DNA of 64,000 nt from Massilia sp. ST3 (GTDB taxonomy: Bacteria > Pseudomonadota > Gammaproteobacteria > Burkholderiales > Burkholderiaceae_D): positions 1-64,000 of the forward strand of contig NZ_JAGPWC010000028.1 of NCBI RefSeq assembly GCF_018119405.1, read 5' to 3'. Under the pieces are notes generated by a model. The model did no database searches. It was not told where the DNA came from and was given only the letters and a program-made list of their open reading frames with translations. The position numbers and the translations under genes were made by a program. Positions within the stretch are counted from its first letter, which is position 1; each line of letters opens with the position of its first letter. Positions 34,297 to 43,103 of the stretch are shown in pieces.

Positions 34297-35520
34297 ATGT
34301 TGAAGAAAGTGGATGCGTCGCAGTTGAAGATCGGGATGTTCATCCACGATCTGGATTGCGGCTGGATGGAGCATCCTTTCGTGCGCAACCGTTTTCTCCT
34401 GACGACGGACGAAGAGATCTACAAGATCCGCAACGCCAGGATTCGCGGCGTGGTGATCGATTGCGCGCGCGGCCTGGACATCGACGACGCCCCGACCCTG
34501 GCCGAAGCCGACGCCGCCACCGAGGCGGAAGTCACGGCCATCGCCGCCGCCAAGCCGATCGTGGTCACCCGCGTTTCGCTGGGCGAGGAGCTGGCGCGCG
34601 CCGCCACCATCCGCAAGCAGGCCGCCGGCCTGGTGCGCACCGTGATGCAGGACGCGCGCCTGGGCAAGGCGGTGGAGCTCGACAAGGTCGGCCCGGTGGT
34701 GCAGAGCGTGACCGAATCCATCCTACGCAATTCCGGCGCCTTGCTTGGCCTGCTGCGCATCAAGAACAAGGACGACTACACCTTCCTGCATTCGGTCAGC
34801 GTGTGCGCGCTGCTGGTGGCCTTCTGCCGCTCGCGCGGCATGCTTGAAGACACTATCTACCAGGCCGGCCTGGGCGGCCTGCTGCACGACACCGGCAAGG
34901 CCCTGGTGCCCGACCACATCCTGAACAAGCAGGGCCGCCTGACCGACGAGGAATTCGCCGTCATCAAGCGCCACCCGCGCGATGGCTACGACCTGCTGCG
35001 CAAGTCGCCGGAGATCGGCGCGATCCCGCTCGACATCACCCTGCACCACCACGAGCGGCGCGATGGCAGCGGCTATCCGGACCAGCAGGCCGAAGGAGGC
35101 ATCAGCGAGCTGGCCCAGATGGCGGCCATCGTCGACGTCTACGATGCGATCACCTCGGACCGCTGCTATCACAAGGGCATGTCGGCGGCCGAAGCGCTGC
35201 GCAAGATCTACGAGTGGAGCAAGTTCCACTTCAGTCCCAGCCTGGCGCAGGAATTCATGCGCTGCGTGGGCATCTACCCGGTCGGCACCCTGGTAATGCT
35301 GGAATCGGGCCGCCTGGGCGTGGTCGTCGAGCCGCACGAGAGCAGCCTGCTCACTCCCAAGGTCAACGTCTTCTTCAATACCAAGAGCCAGATCTACATC
35401 AAGCCGGAAACCCTGGACCTGTCCAAGGCGCTGGGCTTCGGCGGCGGCGACAAGATCGTGCGCCACGAGTCGCCCGAAAAGTGGAAGGTCGATCCCTTCC
35501 GCTTCATGCAGCTGGCCTGA
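34297..35520 (+). CDS. HD-GYP domain cyclic-di-GMP phosphodiesterase
   Basis: This 407-aa cytoplasmic protein should hydrolyse cyclic-di-GMP. The N-terminal 140 residues match the DUF3391 region common in this family (MLKKVDASQLKIGMFIHDLD). The HD-GYP domain has His197-Asp198 in GLLHDTGK and the HHHERRDGSGYP signature at 250-261, so the metal-binding and GYP residues are intact. It is divergent from a LysR regulator and shares its control region. Proximity to a GGDEF cyclase (36972-38030) and the Tad pilus locus suggests a role in attachment, by inference. Confidence 0.93.
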   Translation: MLKKVDASQLKIGMFIHDLDCGWMEHPFVRNRFLLTTDEEIYKIRNARIRGVVIDCARGLDIDDAPTLAEADAATEAEVTAIAAAKPIVVTRVSLGEELARAATIRKQAAGLVRTVMQDARLGKAVELDKVGPVVQSVTESILRNSGALLGLLRIKNKDDYTFLHSVSVCALLVAFCRSRGMLEDTIYQAGLGGLLHDTGKALVPDHILNKQGRLTDEEFAVIKRHPRDGYDLLRKSPEIGAIPLDITLHHHERRDGSGYPDQQAEGGISELAQMAAIVDVYDAITSDRCYHKGMSAAEALRKIYEWSKFHFSPSLAQEFMRCVGIYPVGTLVMLESGRLGVVVEPHESSLLTPKVNVFFNTKSQIYIKPETLDLSKALGFGGGDKIVRHESPEKWKVDPFRFMQLA

Positions 35521-35526
35521 CGCCTT

Positions 35527-36267
35527 CTACAATCCTCCGCCGCAGCGCAGGGTCGCCGCGGTGACGTAGGACGCCGCCGGCGACAGCAGCCACAAGACCG
35601 GTTCGGCGATCTCCTCCGGCGCGGCCAGGCGCTGCATGGGGATCTTCGGCGCCACGCGCGCGGGCCGTCCAGGCTCGCCCGCCGCCGCGTGGATGTCGGT
35701 CAGGGTCGATCCCGGCGCCACCGCGCAGACGCGGATGCCTTCCGCCGCCAGTTCGCGCCCCAGTCCCAGCGTAAACGTCTCCACCGCCGCCTTGCTGGCG
35801 GCGTAGTGCACGAATTCGTGCGGGCTGCCCAGGGTGGCGGCGGTCGAGGACAGGTTGACGATCACCCCGCGCGTGCCGCTCTTCCTGAAGGAACGCACGG
35901 CGGCGCGGCTGCAGTGCATGACACCGTGCACGTTGGTGCGGAACACCGCCTCGATCGCGGCCGGATCGGCGTCCATGAAGGGACCGAGGCGGCCGGTGAT
36001 GCCGGCGTTGTTGACCAGGGCGGCGGGTGGTCCCAGTTCCGCTTCCACCCGCGCGAACAAGGCTTCCACTTCCTCCACCCGACCGATATCGGCCTGGATC
36101 GCCAGCGCCCGGCCGCCGGCCGCGCCGATGTCGCGCACCAGCGCGTCGGCGGACTGCGCGTCGCGCTGGTAGTTGACGGCGACCGCGTAACCGCGCGCGG
36201 CCGCCAGGCGCGCCACGGCGGCGCCGATGCCGCGTCCCGCGCCGGTGACGATCAAGACCTGTTCCAT
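35527..36267 (-). CDS. SDR-family oxidoreductase
   Basis: This 246-aa short-chain dehydrogenase/reductase is NAD(P)-dependent. The cofactor motif is TGAGRGIG at residues 8-15, the NNAG motif is present (VNNAGITGRLG), and the active site contains the Ser of VNLSST and the YAASK pair. The C-terminus ends in LRCGGGL, like 3-oxoacyl-ACP-reductase-type SDRs. Two adjacent ATG codons exist at 36270 and 36267; the second is better placed relative to GGGAGG. It ends six bases after the HD-GYP stop (convergent). Substrate unknown. Confidence 0.9.
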   Translation of the reverse strand: MEQVLIVTGAGRGIGAAVARLAAARGYAVAVNYQRDAQSADALVRDIGAAGGRALAIQADIGRVEEVEALFARVEAELGPPAALVNNAGITGRLGPFMDADPAAIEAVFRTNVHGVMHCSRAAVRSFRKSGTRGVIVNLSSTAATLGSPHEFVHYAASKAAVETFTLGLGRELAAEGIRVCAVAPGSTLTDIHAAAGEPGRPARVAPKIPMQRLAAPEEIAEPVLWLLSPAASYVTAATLRCGGGL

Positions 36268-36363
36268 CATGCCTCCCGCCTGCTTGTTGTCGCGTTGTGA
36301 ATGTGGCAGTGTGTGCGCTGGTCCCGTTTTGGGCAAGCCCCCACTATCGCAGAGGAGTAGACA

Positions 36364-36975
36364 ATGAGCGCTTCCGTACCGCCCGTCATCGAGTTCTGGT
36401 TCGAATTCGGCAGCAACTACAGCTATCTGACCCTCATGCGCATCGAGGAAGAGGTGCGGCGCGCCGGCCTGCGGCTGGCCTGGAAGCCCTTCCTGCTCGG
36501 GCCCATCTTCCGCGAACTGGGCTACGAGAACGCGCCCTTCGTGCAGCAGAAGGAAAAGGGCGAGTACGCCTGGCGCGACGTCGCGCGCCGCGCCGCGAAA
36601 TATGGCCTGGCGTTCCGGCGTCCGAGCGAGTTCCCGCGCACGGCCCTGCCGGCGATGCGGGTCGCACTGCTGGCGGCGGACGAACCCTGGATCGGTGAGT
36701 TCTGCCGCCGCATCATGCAGCGCAACTGGGTGCGCGACCTGGAGATCGCCTCGAACGAGGCCGCGCTCGAGGCCCTGGAGGGCCTGGCGCCGGACCCGCA
36801 GGCGGTGCTGGCCGCGGCACTGGGCGAGGCCAACAAGCTGGCGCTGCGCGAGCAGACGGCGCAGGCGCGCCGGCGCGGCGTGTTCGGGGCGCCGACCTTC
36901 TTTGTCGGGGACGAGATGTTCTGGGGCGACGACCGGCTGGAGGACGCGATCGCCTTCGCGCGCGAACAGATCTAG
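36364..36975 (+). CDS. 2-hydroxychromene-2-carboxylate isomerase-like (DsbA-fold) protein
   Basis: This 203-aa kappa-class GST/DsbA-fold protein belongs to the family that isomerises 2-hydroxychromene-2-carboxylate in naphthalene breakdown or acts on related glutathione adducts. Visible motifs are IEFWFEFGSNYSYLTLMRIE at 9-28, where the catalytic Ser replaces the DsbA CxxC, and GVFGAPTFFVGDEMFWGDDR near 172-191. A ribosome site (GAGGAG) lies about ten bases upstream. No other naphthalene genes are near, so the natural substrate is open. It overlaps the convergent GGDEF gene by four bases. Confidence 0.9.
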   Translation: MSASVPPVIEFWFEFGSNYSYLTLMRIEEEVRRAGLRLAWKPFLLGPIFRELGYENAPFVQQKEKGEYAWRDVARRAAKYGLAFRRPSEFPRTALPAMRVALLAADEPWIGEFCRRIMQRNWVRDLEIASNEAALEALEGLAPDPQAVLAAALGEANKLALREQTAQARRRGVFGAPTFFVGDEMFWGDDRLEDAIAFAREQI

Positions 36976-38030
36976 AAGAACTCGGCGGTGTCGTTGGTGG
37001 CCACGGTCTGCAGCAGGCCGTGCGCCACCAGCTCTTCGTAGTAGCAGGCGCGGTTGCGGCCGTTGGCCTTGGCATAGTAGAGCGCCTGGTCGGCATGGCC
37101 GAGGGTGACCACCGGCGAATCGCTGGCGCTGACGCTGGTGAAGCCGACGCTGACCGTCACTTGCCCCACCTGGGGGAAGACGTGGGCTTCGACGTTGGTG
37201 CGGAAGCGGTCGATGATCTTGCGCGCGTTTTCCAGCGTGGTGGAGCGCAGCAGCACCACGAACTCCTCGCCGCCGAAGCGGAACACCCGGTCCTGGGCGC
37301 GGAAGGAGGACTGCAGCAGGTTGGCGACCAGGATCAGCACCTCGTCGCCGTACAGGTGGCCGAAGCGGTCGTTGACCCCCTTGAAATGGTCGACGTCGAC
37401 CACCGCCAGCCACTGTTTCTCCTCGCCGCCGTGGTGGCGCCGCTCCGGCTGGCCCGGCACCAGCGGCTCGCTGTCCGAGGCGTGCAGCATGCGCGCCAGC
37501 TGGTCGTCGAAGGTCTTGCGGTTGAGCAGGCCGGTGAGCGAATCGCGCTCGCTGTAGTCGAGCAGGTTCTGGAAGTTGCGGTAGACGCTGACGATCCCGC
37601 TGATCATGTGGATCGCTTCCGGCGTGAACGGACCCTGGTGCGCGATCTCGAGGCAGGTGTCGGCCTTGTCGCCGAACCAGATCGGCAGCCACAGGTGGCG
37701 CAGCCCATCTTCGCCGGCGGCTTCGGCGCGCGAATCGTGGTTGTCGAGGCAGTGGGCCAGGGCTGGATAGAGCGCGATCGGCTCGCCCGGGCTGGCGCTG
37801 TCCTGGGGTTCCTCGGGGCAGGCCACGCCGCCCATGCGGATGCAGGCGCGCGAACGCACGAAGCGCTGGCCGCAGACCGTGGCGATGCTCAGCACCCGCG
37901 TCTGCACCGCCCGTCCCAATTCCTGCACCGCCGAGATCACGGAGATGTCGAGCATCGTGTGATCGCGGTGGCCGGTCATGTCGACCATGTGTCGCAGCAG
38001 GGTGTCGTTCACGGAAGCGTCGTCAATCAC
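36972..38030 (-). CDS. GGDEF-domain diguanylate cyclase
   Basis: This protein of about 352 aa makes cyclic-di-GMP. The C-terminal GGDEF domain begins at RDSLTGLLNRKTFDDQL and has an intact active-site loop FRFGGEEFVV; the substrate-binding region VVDVDHFKGVNDRFGH is also normal. The N-terminal 150 residues look GAF-like but are not firmly assigned. There is no transmembrane segment. The start is uncertain: GTG 38030 (VIDDASVNDTLL) is preferred, because the longer frame to 38126 would need a TTG in AT-rich intergenic DNA. It opposes the HD-GYP enzyme in activity and lies next to the Tad pilus operon. Confidence 0.9.
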   Translation of the reverse strand: MIDDASVNDTLLRHMVDMTGHRDHTMLDISVISAVQELGRAVQTRVLSIATVCGQRFVRSRACIRMGGVACPEEPQDSASPGEPIALYPALAHCLDNHDSRAEAAGEDGLRHLWLPIWFGDKADTCLEIAHQGPFTPEAIHMISGIVSVYRNFQNLLDYSERDSLTGLLNRKTFDDQLARMLHASDSEPLVPGQPERRHHGGEEKQWLAVVDVDHFKGVNDRFGHLYGDEVLILVANLLQSSFRAQDRVFRFGGEEFVVLLRSTTLENARKIIDRFRTNVEAHVFPQVGQVTVSVGFTSVSASDSPVVTLGHADQALYYAKANGRNRACYYEELVAHGLLQTVATNDTAEFF

Positions 38031-38346
38031 AGGCACGGGGCTCGGGTACCGATGGTGCCGCTTTTTTGGGCGGCGAAGCGACAAAGGATAATACTTTTTT
38101 GTATTACAGGCAATTATTCTTATCAATAATTATTCTTTTTCAGGCATCGCTGGATGCCTGCCCGCGCAATCTTCCTCAAAGCCTGTTCCTCGTCAGAATC
38201 TTACGTTTCCACTAGGAAAAGTTGACAGTAGTCAAGTTGCCGTACGGCACGATTCGGTAAAGTGAACTCACTGGCAAACGCAACAAAGCAGTAGCGACGG
38301 GGCCCCGACGCAGCCAGTTTTCCTCAACCACCATAAGGAGTTTGTC
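38031..38346. promoter_or_regulatory. AT-rich intergenic region upstream of the Tad operon
   Basis: This gap separates the divergent GGDEF and flp genes. It contains TAATAC-TTTTTT-GTATTA (38089-38106), a perfect 8-bp hairpin CAGGCATC-GCTG-GATGCCTG (38141-38160), and AATTATTCTTATCAATAATTATTC-like sequence between them, loosely similar to Fur sites. TTGACA at 38222-38227 could be a -35 for flp, but no good -10 is at the right spacing. Confidence 0.4.
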
Positions 38347-38532
38347 ATGAGCACGATGTCCTCCGCCATCAAAGCTTTCATTGCCGACGAAAACGGTGTG
38401 ACCGCCATCGAATACGGCATGATCGCCGCCCTCATCGGCGTCGTGATGGCGACCGTGGCTGGCGAAGTCGGCGAAAAGATCAAGGACGCGTTCACGTTCA
38501 TCCGCGACCAGTTCCCTGACACCACCGCTTGA
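38347..38532 (+). CDS. flp: Flp-family type IVb pilin
   Basis: This 61-aa prepilin is the structural subunit of the Tad/Flp pilus. The leader ends at Gly17, followed by VTAIEYGMIAALIGVVMATV, so Glu22 is the conserved +5 residue after cleavage by the CpaA peptidase. A hydrophobic assembly helix spans 20-40. It is followed by a terminator-like hairpin, which would let pilin be made in excess of the assembly proteins downstream. AAGGAG is seven bases before the ATG. Confidence 0.95.
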   Translation: MSTMSSAIKAFIADENGVTAIEYGMIAALIGVVMATVAGEVGEKIKDAFTFIRDQFPDTTA

Positions 38533-38538
38533 TCGTCC

Positions 38539-38577
38539 GCCCCCGCGGCTGCATCCGGCCCTGGGGGGCTTTTTTTT
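38539..38577 (+). terminator. Terminator or attenuator between flp and cpaA
   Basis: GCCCCC (38539-38544) pairs with GGGGGC (38564-38569) across a 19-base inner region that is itself GC-rich, followed by eight T. Partial readthrough would give high pilin and lower assembly protein levels. Confidence 0.75.
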
Positions 38578-38594
38578 CGGGAGGAGGGCGCATC

Positions 38595-39125
38595 ATGCCT
38601 GTCGCACCGTACCTCGATACCTTGTTGTTGCTGATGGTGGCGGCTTGCGCCGTCAACGACCTGGCAAGCCGCCGCATTCCGAACCGGCTGCTGCTGGCCG
38701 GCGTGGCCGGCGCCTTGTGCCTGCATCTTGCCTCGGCAGCGCCCCTTGGCGGCCTGCAGTCCTGGCTGGGCGGCCTGGCCACCGGCCTGATCGTTTTTCT
38801 ACCGTTTTACCTGATCCGCGGCATGGCTGCCGGGGACGTCAAGATGATGGCCGCAGTGGGCGCCTTCACCGGCGCGGTCGATGCGCTGCACATCGCCATC
38901 ATGGCCTGGTGCGTGGGCGGCGTGATGGCGCTCGCGATCGTCGCCTGGCGCGGCCGCCTGTGGCTGGCGCTGTCGAACATGTGGTCCATCCTGCGCGGTG
39001 CACTGCTGCGCCTGCCGCCCACGGGCGCCTACGGCGCAACGGGCCAGGACAGCGCCGGCTCCATGCCTTACGGGGTCGCCATCGCCGCCGGAACAATGAT
39101 TATTTTGATAAGCCGTTATGACTAA
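38595..39125 (+). CDS. cpaA: Prepilin peptidase CpaA/TadV (A24 family)
   Basis: This 176-aa inner-membrane aspartic peptidase cleaves the Flp pilin leader. Catalytic aspartates are visible in ACAVNDLASRRIPN (residue about 22) and RGMAAGDVKMM (about 80), the latter being the GxGD-type motif with Ala in place of the first Gly. About five membrane helices are seen. The ATG at 38595 has GAGGAGGG upstream; the frame continues upstream through the terminator and is not coding there. It lacks the N-methylase domain, as usual for Tad peptidases. Confidence 0.93.
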   Translation: MPVAPYLDTLLLLMVAACAVNDLASRRIPNRLLLAGVAGALCLHLASAAPLGGLQSWLGGLATGLIVFLPFYLIRGMAAGDVKMMAAVGAFTGAVDALHIAIMAWCVGGVMALAIVAWRGRLWLALSNMWSILRGALLRLPPTGAYGATGQDSAGSMPYGVAIAAGTMIILISRYD

Positions 39126-39230
39126 TTGTGGGCGGGTGCGCACTTGTTGGCCGTCAAAGGCCGGGCATGGACGCTCGCTAGAATCAAATCAAGTTCTCTT
39201 AAACACTTGCCTTGAGCAGGAGGTTGCAAT

Positions 39231-40625
39231 ATGGAAGCGCTAACGGGAAGCGCAGGGCTGGGCGCGGCGGCTGAAGCAGCCGCGGGCGGCGCCGGCGAGC
39301 GCCTCGCGCCGCCGCTGGAGATCGACGCCGTGCCGGTGCTGCCGCGCCAGGCGCGGACCATCCGCGATACCGGCCTGGAGCCGCGCTTCGTGACCGCTCT
39401 GGTGGTCAAGGCCATGCATGCGAGCGGCCGGACGGCGCTGTCGGTGCTGACCGGCCGGCTGCGCCTGTCGGTGAGCGTGGTGCGCGAAGTCATGCAGCAC
39501 CTGGTCGCCGCCCAGCAGGCCGAGGTGGCGTATTCCGGCGACTCCGACATCGACGTGCACTACCAGCTGACCGCCTATGGCCAGCGCGCCGCCGCCGATT
39601 ACCTGCTCGCCTCGCGCTATGCCGGGCCGGCGCCGGTGCCGCTGGCCGCCTGGCGCGCCGCGATCGAGGAACAGTCGCTGCGCCGCGACGACGCCCTGCG
39701 GGTCACGCCCGCCGACCTGCAGGCCGTGCTGGCCGACGATGGCCTGGAGCCGGCGGTGCGCGAGCTGGTCGGCGCGGCCCTGCGCTCGAACCGTCCGCTG
39801 CTGCTGTTCGGGCCGTCGGGCAGCGGCAAGACCACCTTGGCCAGGAAGCTGGCGCGGCTGCGCCAGGAACCGGTGGCGGTGCCGTATGCGGTGCTGGTCA
39901 ACCACGAGATCGTGCAAATCTACGATCCGGTCCTGCATCCGGCTCCGCTGGCCAGCCGCGGCATGGAAGAGCGGCGCAGCTGCGATGCGCGCTGGGCGCT
40001 GTGCCAGCGTCCGCTGGTGCACGTGGGCGCCGAACTGACGCGCGACATGCTGGAGCTGCGCCACGATCCGTCCGGCGGCCTGTTCCACGCGCCGCCCCAG
40101 CTGCTGGCCAACAACGGCCTGCTGGTGGTGGACGACCTGGGACGCCAGCGCATGCCCGCCGGCGAGCTGCTGCACCGCCTGCTGGGCGCGCTCGAACAGG
40201 GGCGCGACCACGTCGCCGTACCGAATGGACCAACCCATGCGCTGCCCTTCGACGCCAGCCTGGTGCTGGCCACCAGCCTGGCGCCGGAATCGGTGCTCGA
40301 CGACTCCTGCCTGCGCCGCATCGGCTACCGGATCGGCATCGGGCCGCTGTCCGAAGCGGGCTACCGCGCGCTGCTGCTGCGCCAGGCGCGCCTGAACCGG
40401 ATCGAGCCCGAGGCCGGGGCGCTCGACTACCTGGTGCACGAACTGCACCGCCGCACCCGGCGTCCGATGCTGGCGGCCTATCCGCAGGAACTGGTCCAGC
40501 GCATCCGAGATTTCGCCGGCTTCGCCGGACGCGCTCCACGCTTCGACGTGGACAGCGTGGCCCAGGCCTGGAGCAGCCTGTTCGGCGCAGGCTCGCTGCC
40601 GATTCCGACGGGAGATGTGCGATGA
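39231..40625 (+). CDS. AAA-family ATPase with N-terminal winged-helix region, Tad-associated
   Basis: This 464-aa cytoplasmic ATPase lies inside the Tad operon. Walker A is GPSGSGKTT at 194-202, and Walker B is LLVVDDLGR near 299-307. Residues 50-125 (FVTALVVKAMHASGRTALSV and REVMQHLVAAQQAEVAYSG) resemble a winged helix. It is not the CpaF motor, which is encoded at 44590. Its job is unknown; regulation or assembly of the pilus is likely from position. It overlaps cpaB in an ATGA junction. The ATG at 39231 has AGGAGG eight bases upstream. Confidence 0.85.
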   Translation: MEALTGSAGLGAAAEAAAGGAGERLAPPLEIDAVPVLPRQARTIRDTGLEPRFVTALVVKAMHASGRTALSVLTGRLRLSVSVVREVMQHLVAAQQAEVAYSGDSDIDVHYQLTAYGQRAAADYLLASRYAGPAPVPLAAWRAAIEEQSLRRDDALRVTPADLQAVLADDGLEPAVRELVGAALRSNRPLLLFGPSGSGKTTLARKLARLRQEPVAVPYAVLVNHEIVQIYDPVLHPAPLASRGMEERRSCDARWALCQRPLVHVGAELTRDMLELRHDPSGGLFHAPPQLLANNGLLVVDDLGRQRMPAGELLHRLLGALEQGRDHVAVPNGPTHALPFDASLVLATSLAPESVLDDSCLRRIGYRIGIGPLSEAGYRALLLRQARLNRIEPEAGALDYLVHELHRRTRRPMLAAYPQELVQRIRDFAGFAGRAPRFDVDSVAQAWSSLFGAGSLPIPTGDVR

Positions 40626-41485
40626 AGAACAAGCGTGCCGTGATCGTGATGGCCCTGGCCGTCGTGTTCGGGATGGGGGCCGTGGCGTTGGCCGCCCAGT
40701 GGCTGCTGCATGCGCCAGCGTCGAGTGCCGGGCGCATCGCCGTGGCCGTGACCGATATCGACATCGGCCAGCGCCTGGCCCCCGAGATGCTCAAGCTGGT
40801 CGACTGGCCGGCCGACAGCGTGCCCAAGGGCGCCTTCAGCGATCCCCAGAAGCTCAGCGGACGCGTGATGCGCACCAGCGTGCAGGCGGGCGACCCGGTG
40901 AGCGAATCCAAGCTGGCCCCGGCCGGGACCCTGGGCGGCCTGTCGGCCCTGATCGCCGAGGGCAAGCGCGCCATCACGGTGCGCGTCAACGACGTGATCG
41001 GCGTGGCCGGCTTCGCGCTGCCGGGCAATTACGTCGACATCATCGTCAGCACCGAGACCGATCCGCAGCCTCAGGTCCAGGGCGGGCAGCGTGAGCAGAG
41101 CATCTCGAAGATCGTGCTCGAACGGATCCTGGTGCTGGCCGTGGCCCAGGAAGTCAGCCGGGACGAGACCAAGCCCAAGGTGGTCAACGCGGTGACCCTG
41201 GAGGTCACGCCGGAACAGGCCGAGAAGCTCGACCTGGCGCGCAGCGTCGGCACCCTGTCGCTGGCGCTGCGCAACCAGGTCGATCCGGCCGCCAGCGCGA
41301 CCGCCGGCGCCACCAAGCAGAACCTGCTGCCGCCGCTGGCCGCACCCGCCGCGCCGGTGCACCGGGTCGCGCTGCCGGTATCCCGGCCGCGGCCGCTGGC
41401 GCAGCGGCCACCAGCCCCACCGGCGCCGCGGCGCGACTGCGTCGGCGTGATCAACGGCCTGCACAGTTCGCAGGAATGCTTCTGA
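40622..41485 (+). CDS. cpaB: Flp pilus assembly protein CpaB/RcpC
   Basis: This 287-aa periplasmic protein is anchored by an N-terminal helix (residues 5-27). An SAF domain (IAVAVTDIDIGQRLAPEMLK, about 38-57) is followed by the RcpC/CpaB core with VRVNDVIGVAGFALPGNYVD near 120-139. The C-terminal 60 residues are Pro- and Ala-rich and end with two cysteines (CVGVINGLHSSQEC). It stabilises or gates the secretin encoded next. The frame continues upstream only as shadow of the ATPase gene; ATG 40622 overlaps the stop of that gene. Confidence 0.92.
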   Translation: MKNKRAVIVMALAVVFGMGAVALAAQWLLHAPASSAGRIAVAVTDIDIGQRLAPEMLKLVDWPADSVPKGAFSDPQKLSGRVMRTSVQAGDPVSESKLAPAGTLGGLSALIAEGKRAITVRVNDVIGVAGFALPGNYVDIIVSTETDPQPQVQGGQREQSISKIVLERILVLAVAQEVSRDETKPKVVNAVTLEVTPEQAEKLDLARSVGTLSLALRNQVDPAASATAGATKQNLLPPLAAPAAPVHRVALPVSRPRPLAQRPPAPPAPRRDCVGVINGLHSSQECF

Positions 41486-41509
41486 GACCTCCTCGCCTGG
41501 ATTGATGCC

Positions 41510-43093
41510 ATGAACAGACGCTCCACGATTGCGCGGCACCGGACGCTGCGCGCCTGCCTCGCGGCAGGACTGGCGCTGGCCGCCGTTTCCGCCCATGCCG
41601 ACGCTCCCCAGGCGCAGGCGAAACAGCCGTCCAAGGCCGCCGCGAAAGCGCAAGCGCAGCAGCCTTCGAAAGCGCGGCAGGAAGCCGGCTGCAGCGGCGA
41701 AGCGGCGCGCCCGGCGCGCATGTCGCTCCACATGGGCAAGTCGACCATGCTCAAGCTGCCCGAGCCGGTGCGCCACCGCAGCGTCGGCAATCCGGCCGTG
41801 GTGCAGGCCATGCTGGTCGCCCCGGACACGCTCTATATCGCCGGCGTCGACGTCGGCAGCACCAACATGATCGTGCAGGGCCGCAGCGGCGTGTGCAGCA
41901 TCGTCGACATCGTGGTGGCGATGGACCCGGCCGGCCTGCAGGCCACCCTGGCAGCCGCGATGCCCGAGGAAAAGGACATCAAGGTGATGTCCGCCGCCGA
42001 TTCGCTCGTGCTGACCGGCACCGTCAGCGATGCCGCGGCGGTGGCGCGCGCGGTGGAGCTGGCCAGCGCCTATGTGCGCCGCCCGCTGCGCCAGCTGCCG
42101 CCGGCCGCCAAGGACAACGACACCGACGGCGTGATCGCGGTCGCCGCGAACAGCGCGAACAACAACAACGGCGCGTCCGCGGCCGCCGCGCGCGTGGTCA
42201 ACCTGCTCGGCGTCAGCGCGCCTCAGCAGGTGCAGCTGGAGGTCAAGGTGGCCGAGGTCTCGCGCAGCCTGATCGAGCGCCTGGAAACCGGCACCCGCTT
42301 TTCCTTTGGTTCCGGCAGCTGGACCACGACCCTGGCCACCGAATTCGTGACCGGCCTGGCGCGCGGCGGCCTGGCGGGCCGCAAGACCAACGGCAACCGC
42401 TTCGACGTCGAAGCCGACAAGCAGGACGGCCTGGTGCGCATCCTGGCCGAGCCCAATGTGCTGGCGATCAGCGGCCAGGAAGGCACCTTCCTCGCGGGCG
42501 GCAAGTTCTACATCCCGGTGGCGCAGGACAACAACAAGATCACCCTGGAAGAGAAGGAATTCGGCGTCGGCCTGCGCTTCACCCCGACCGTGCTGGGCGG
42601 AGGGCGCATCAACCTGAAGGTGGCGCCGGAAGTGTCCGAGCTGTCGCGCGAAGGGATCGGCATCAGCGCGGTCGGCATCGCCGGCACCGCCATCATGCCC
42701 CTGGTGACCACGCGCCGCGCCAGTACCACGGTGCAGCTGCACGACGGCCAGAGCTTCGCCATCGGCGGCCTGGTGAAGAACAACCTGGTGACCAACCTGA
42801 AGGGCCTGCCGGTGCTGGGCGAAGTGCCGGTGCTGGGCGCGCTGTTCCGCAGCACCGATTACCAGCAGGACCGCACCGAGCTGGTGTTCGTGATCACGGC
42901 GCGGCTGGTCAAGCCGATGACGGGCGCCGGCTACACCCTGCCCACCGACAAGATCGGCACGCCGACGCGCGCCGAAGTGATGCTGGGCGGCCGCCTGGAG
43001 GGCGATCCGCCGGCCGCCGGCACGGCGCTGCAGTCGGCGCCCAGCATCGCGCCACCGGCATCGACCACGGCGGGCGGATTCGAACTTAAATAA
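41510..43093 (+). CDS. cpaC: Tad secretin CpaC/RcpA
   Basis: This 527-aa outer membrane secretin forms the pilus exit pore. A signal peptide (cleavage near VSAHA, residue 29) is followed by an Ala/Gln/Lys-rich linker. Next come a BON/N0-like region (MSLHMGKSTMLKLPEPVRH onwards) and the secretin core from about residue 240, with VQLHDGQSFAIGGLVKNN and LPVLGEVPVLGALFRSTDYQ near the C-terminus, the type II/III secretin signature. It follows cpaB by 24 bases. Confidence 0.94.
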   Translation: MNRRSTIARHRTLRACLAAGLALAAVSAHADAPQAQAKQPSKAAAKAQAQQPSKARQEAGCSGEAARPARMSLHMGKSTMLKLPEPVRHRSVGNPAVVQAMLVAPDTLYIAGVDVGSTNMIVQGRSGVCSIVDIVVAMDPAGLQATLAAAMPEEKDIKVMSAADSLVLTGTVSDAAAVARAVELASAYVRRPLRQLPPAAKDNDTDGVIAVAANSANNNNGASAAAARVVNLLGVSAPQQVQLEVKVAEVSRSLIERLETGTRFSFGSGSWTTTLATEFVTGLARGGLAGRKTNGNRFDVEADKQDGLVRILAEPNVLAISGQEGTFLAGGKFYIPVAQDNNKITLEEKEFGVGLRFTPTVLGGGRINLKVAPEVSELSREGIGISAVGIAGTAIMPLVTTRRASTTVQLHDGQSFAIGGLVKNNLVTNLKGLPVLGEVPVLGALFRSTDYQQDRTELVFVITARLVKPMTGAGYTLPTDKIGTPTRAEVMLGGRLEGDPPAAGTALQSAPSIAPPASTTAGGFELK

Positions 43094-43103
43094 GGGAATA
43101 GCC

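Noticed and set aside
38141..38160. 8-bp hairpin CAGGCATC/GATGCCTG as a terminator
   Set aside because: No T-run follows it on either strand and no gene ends beside it.
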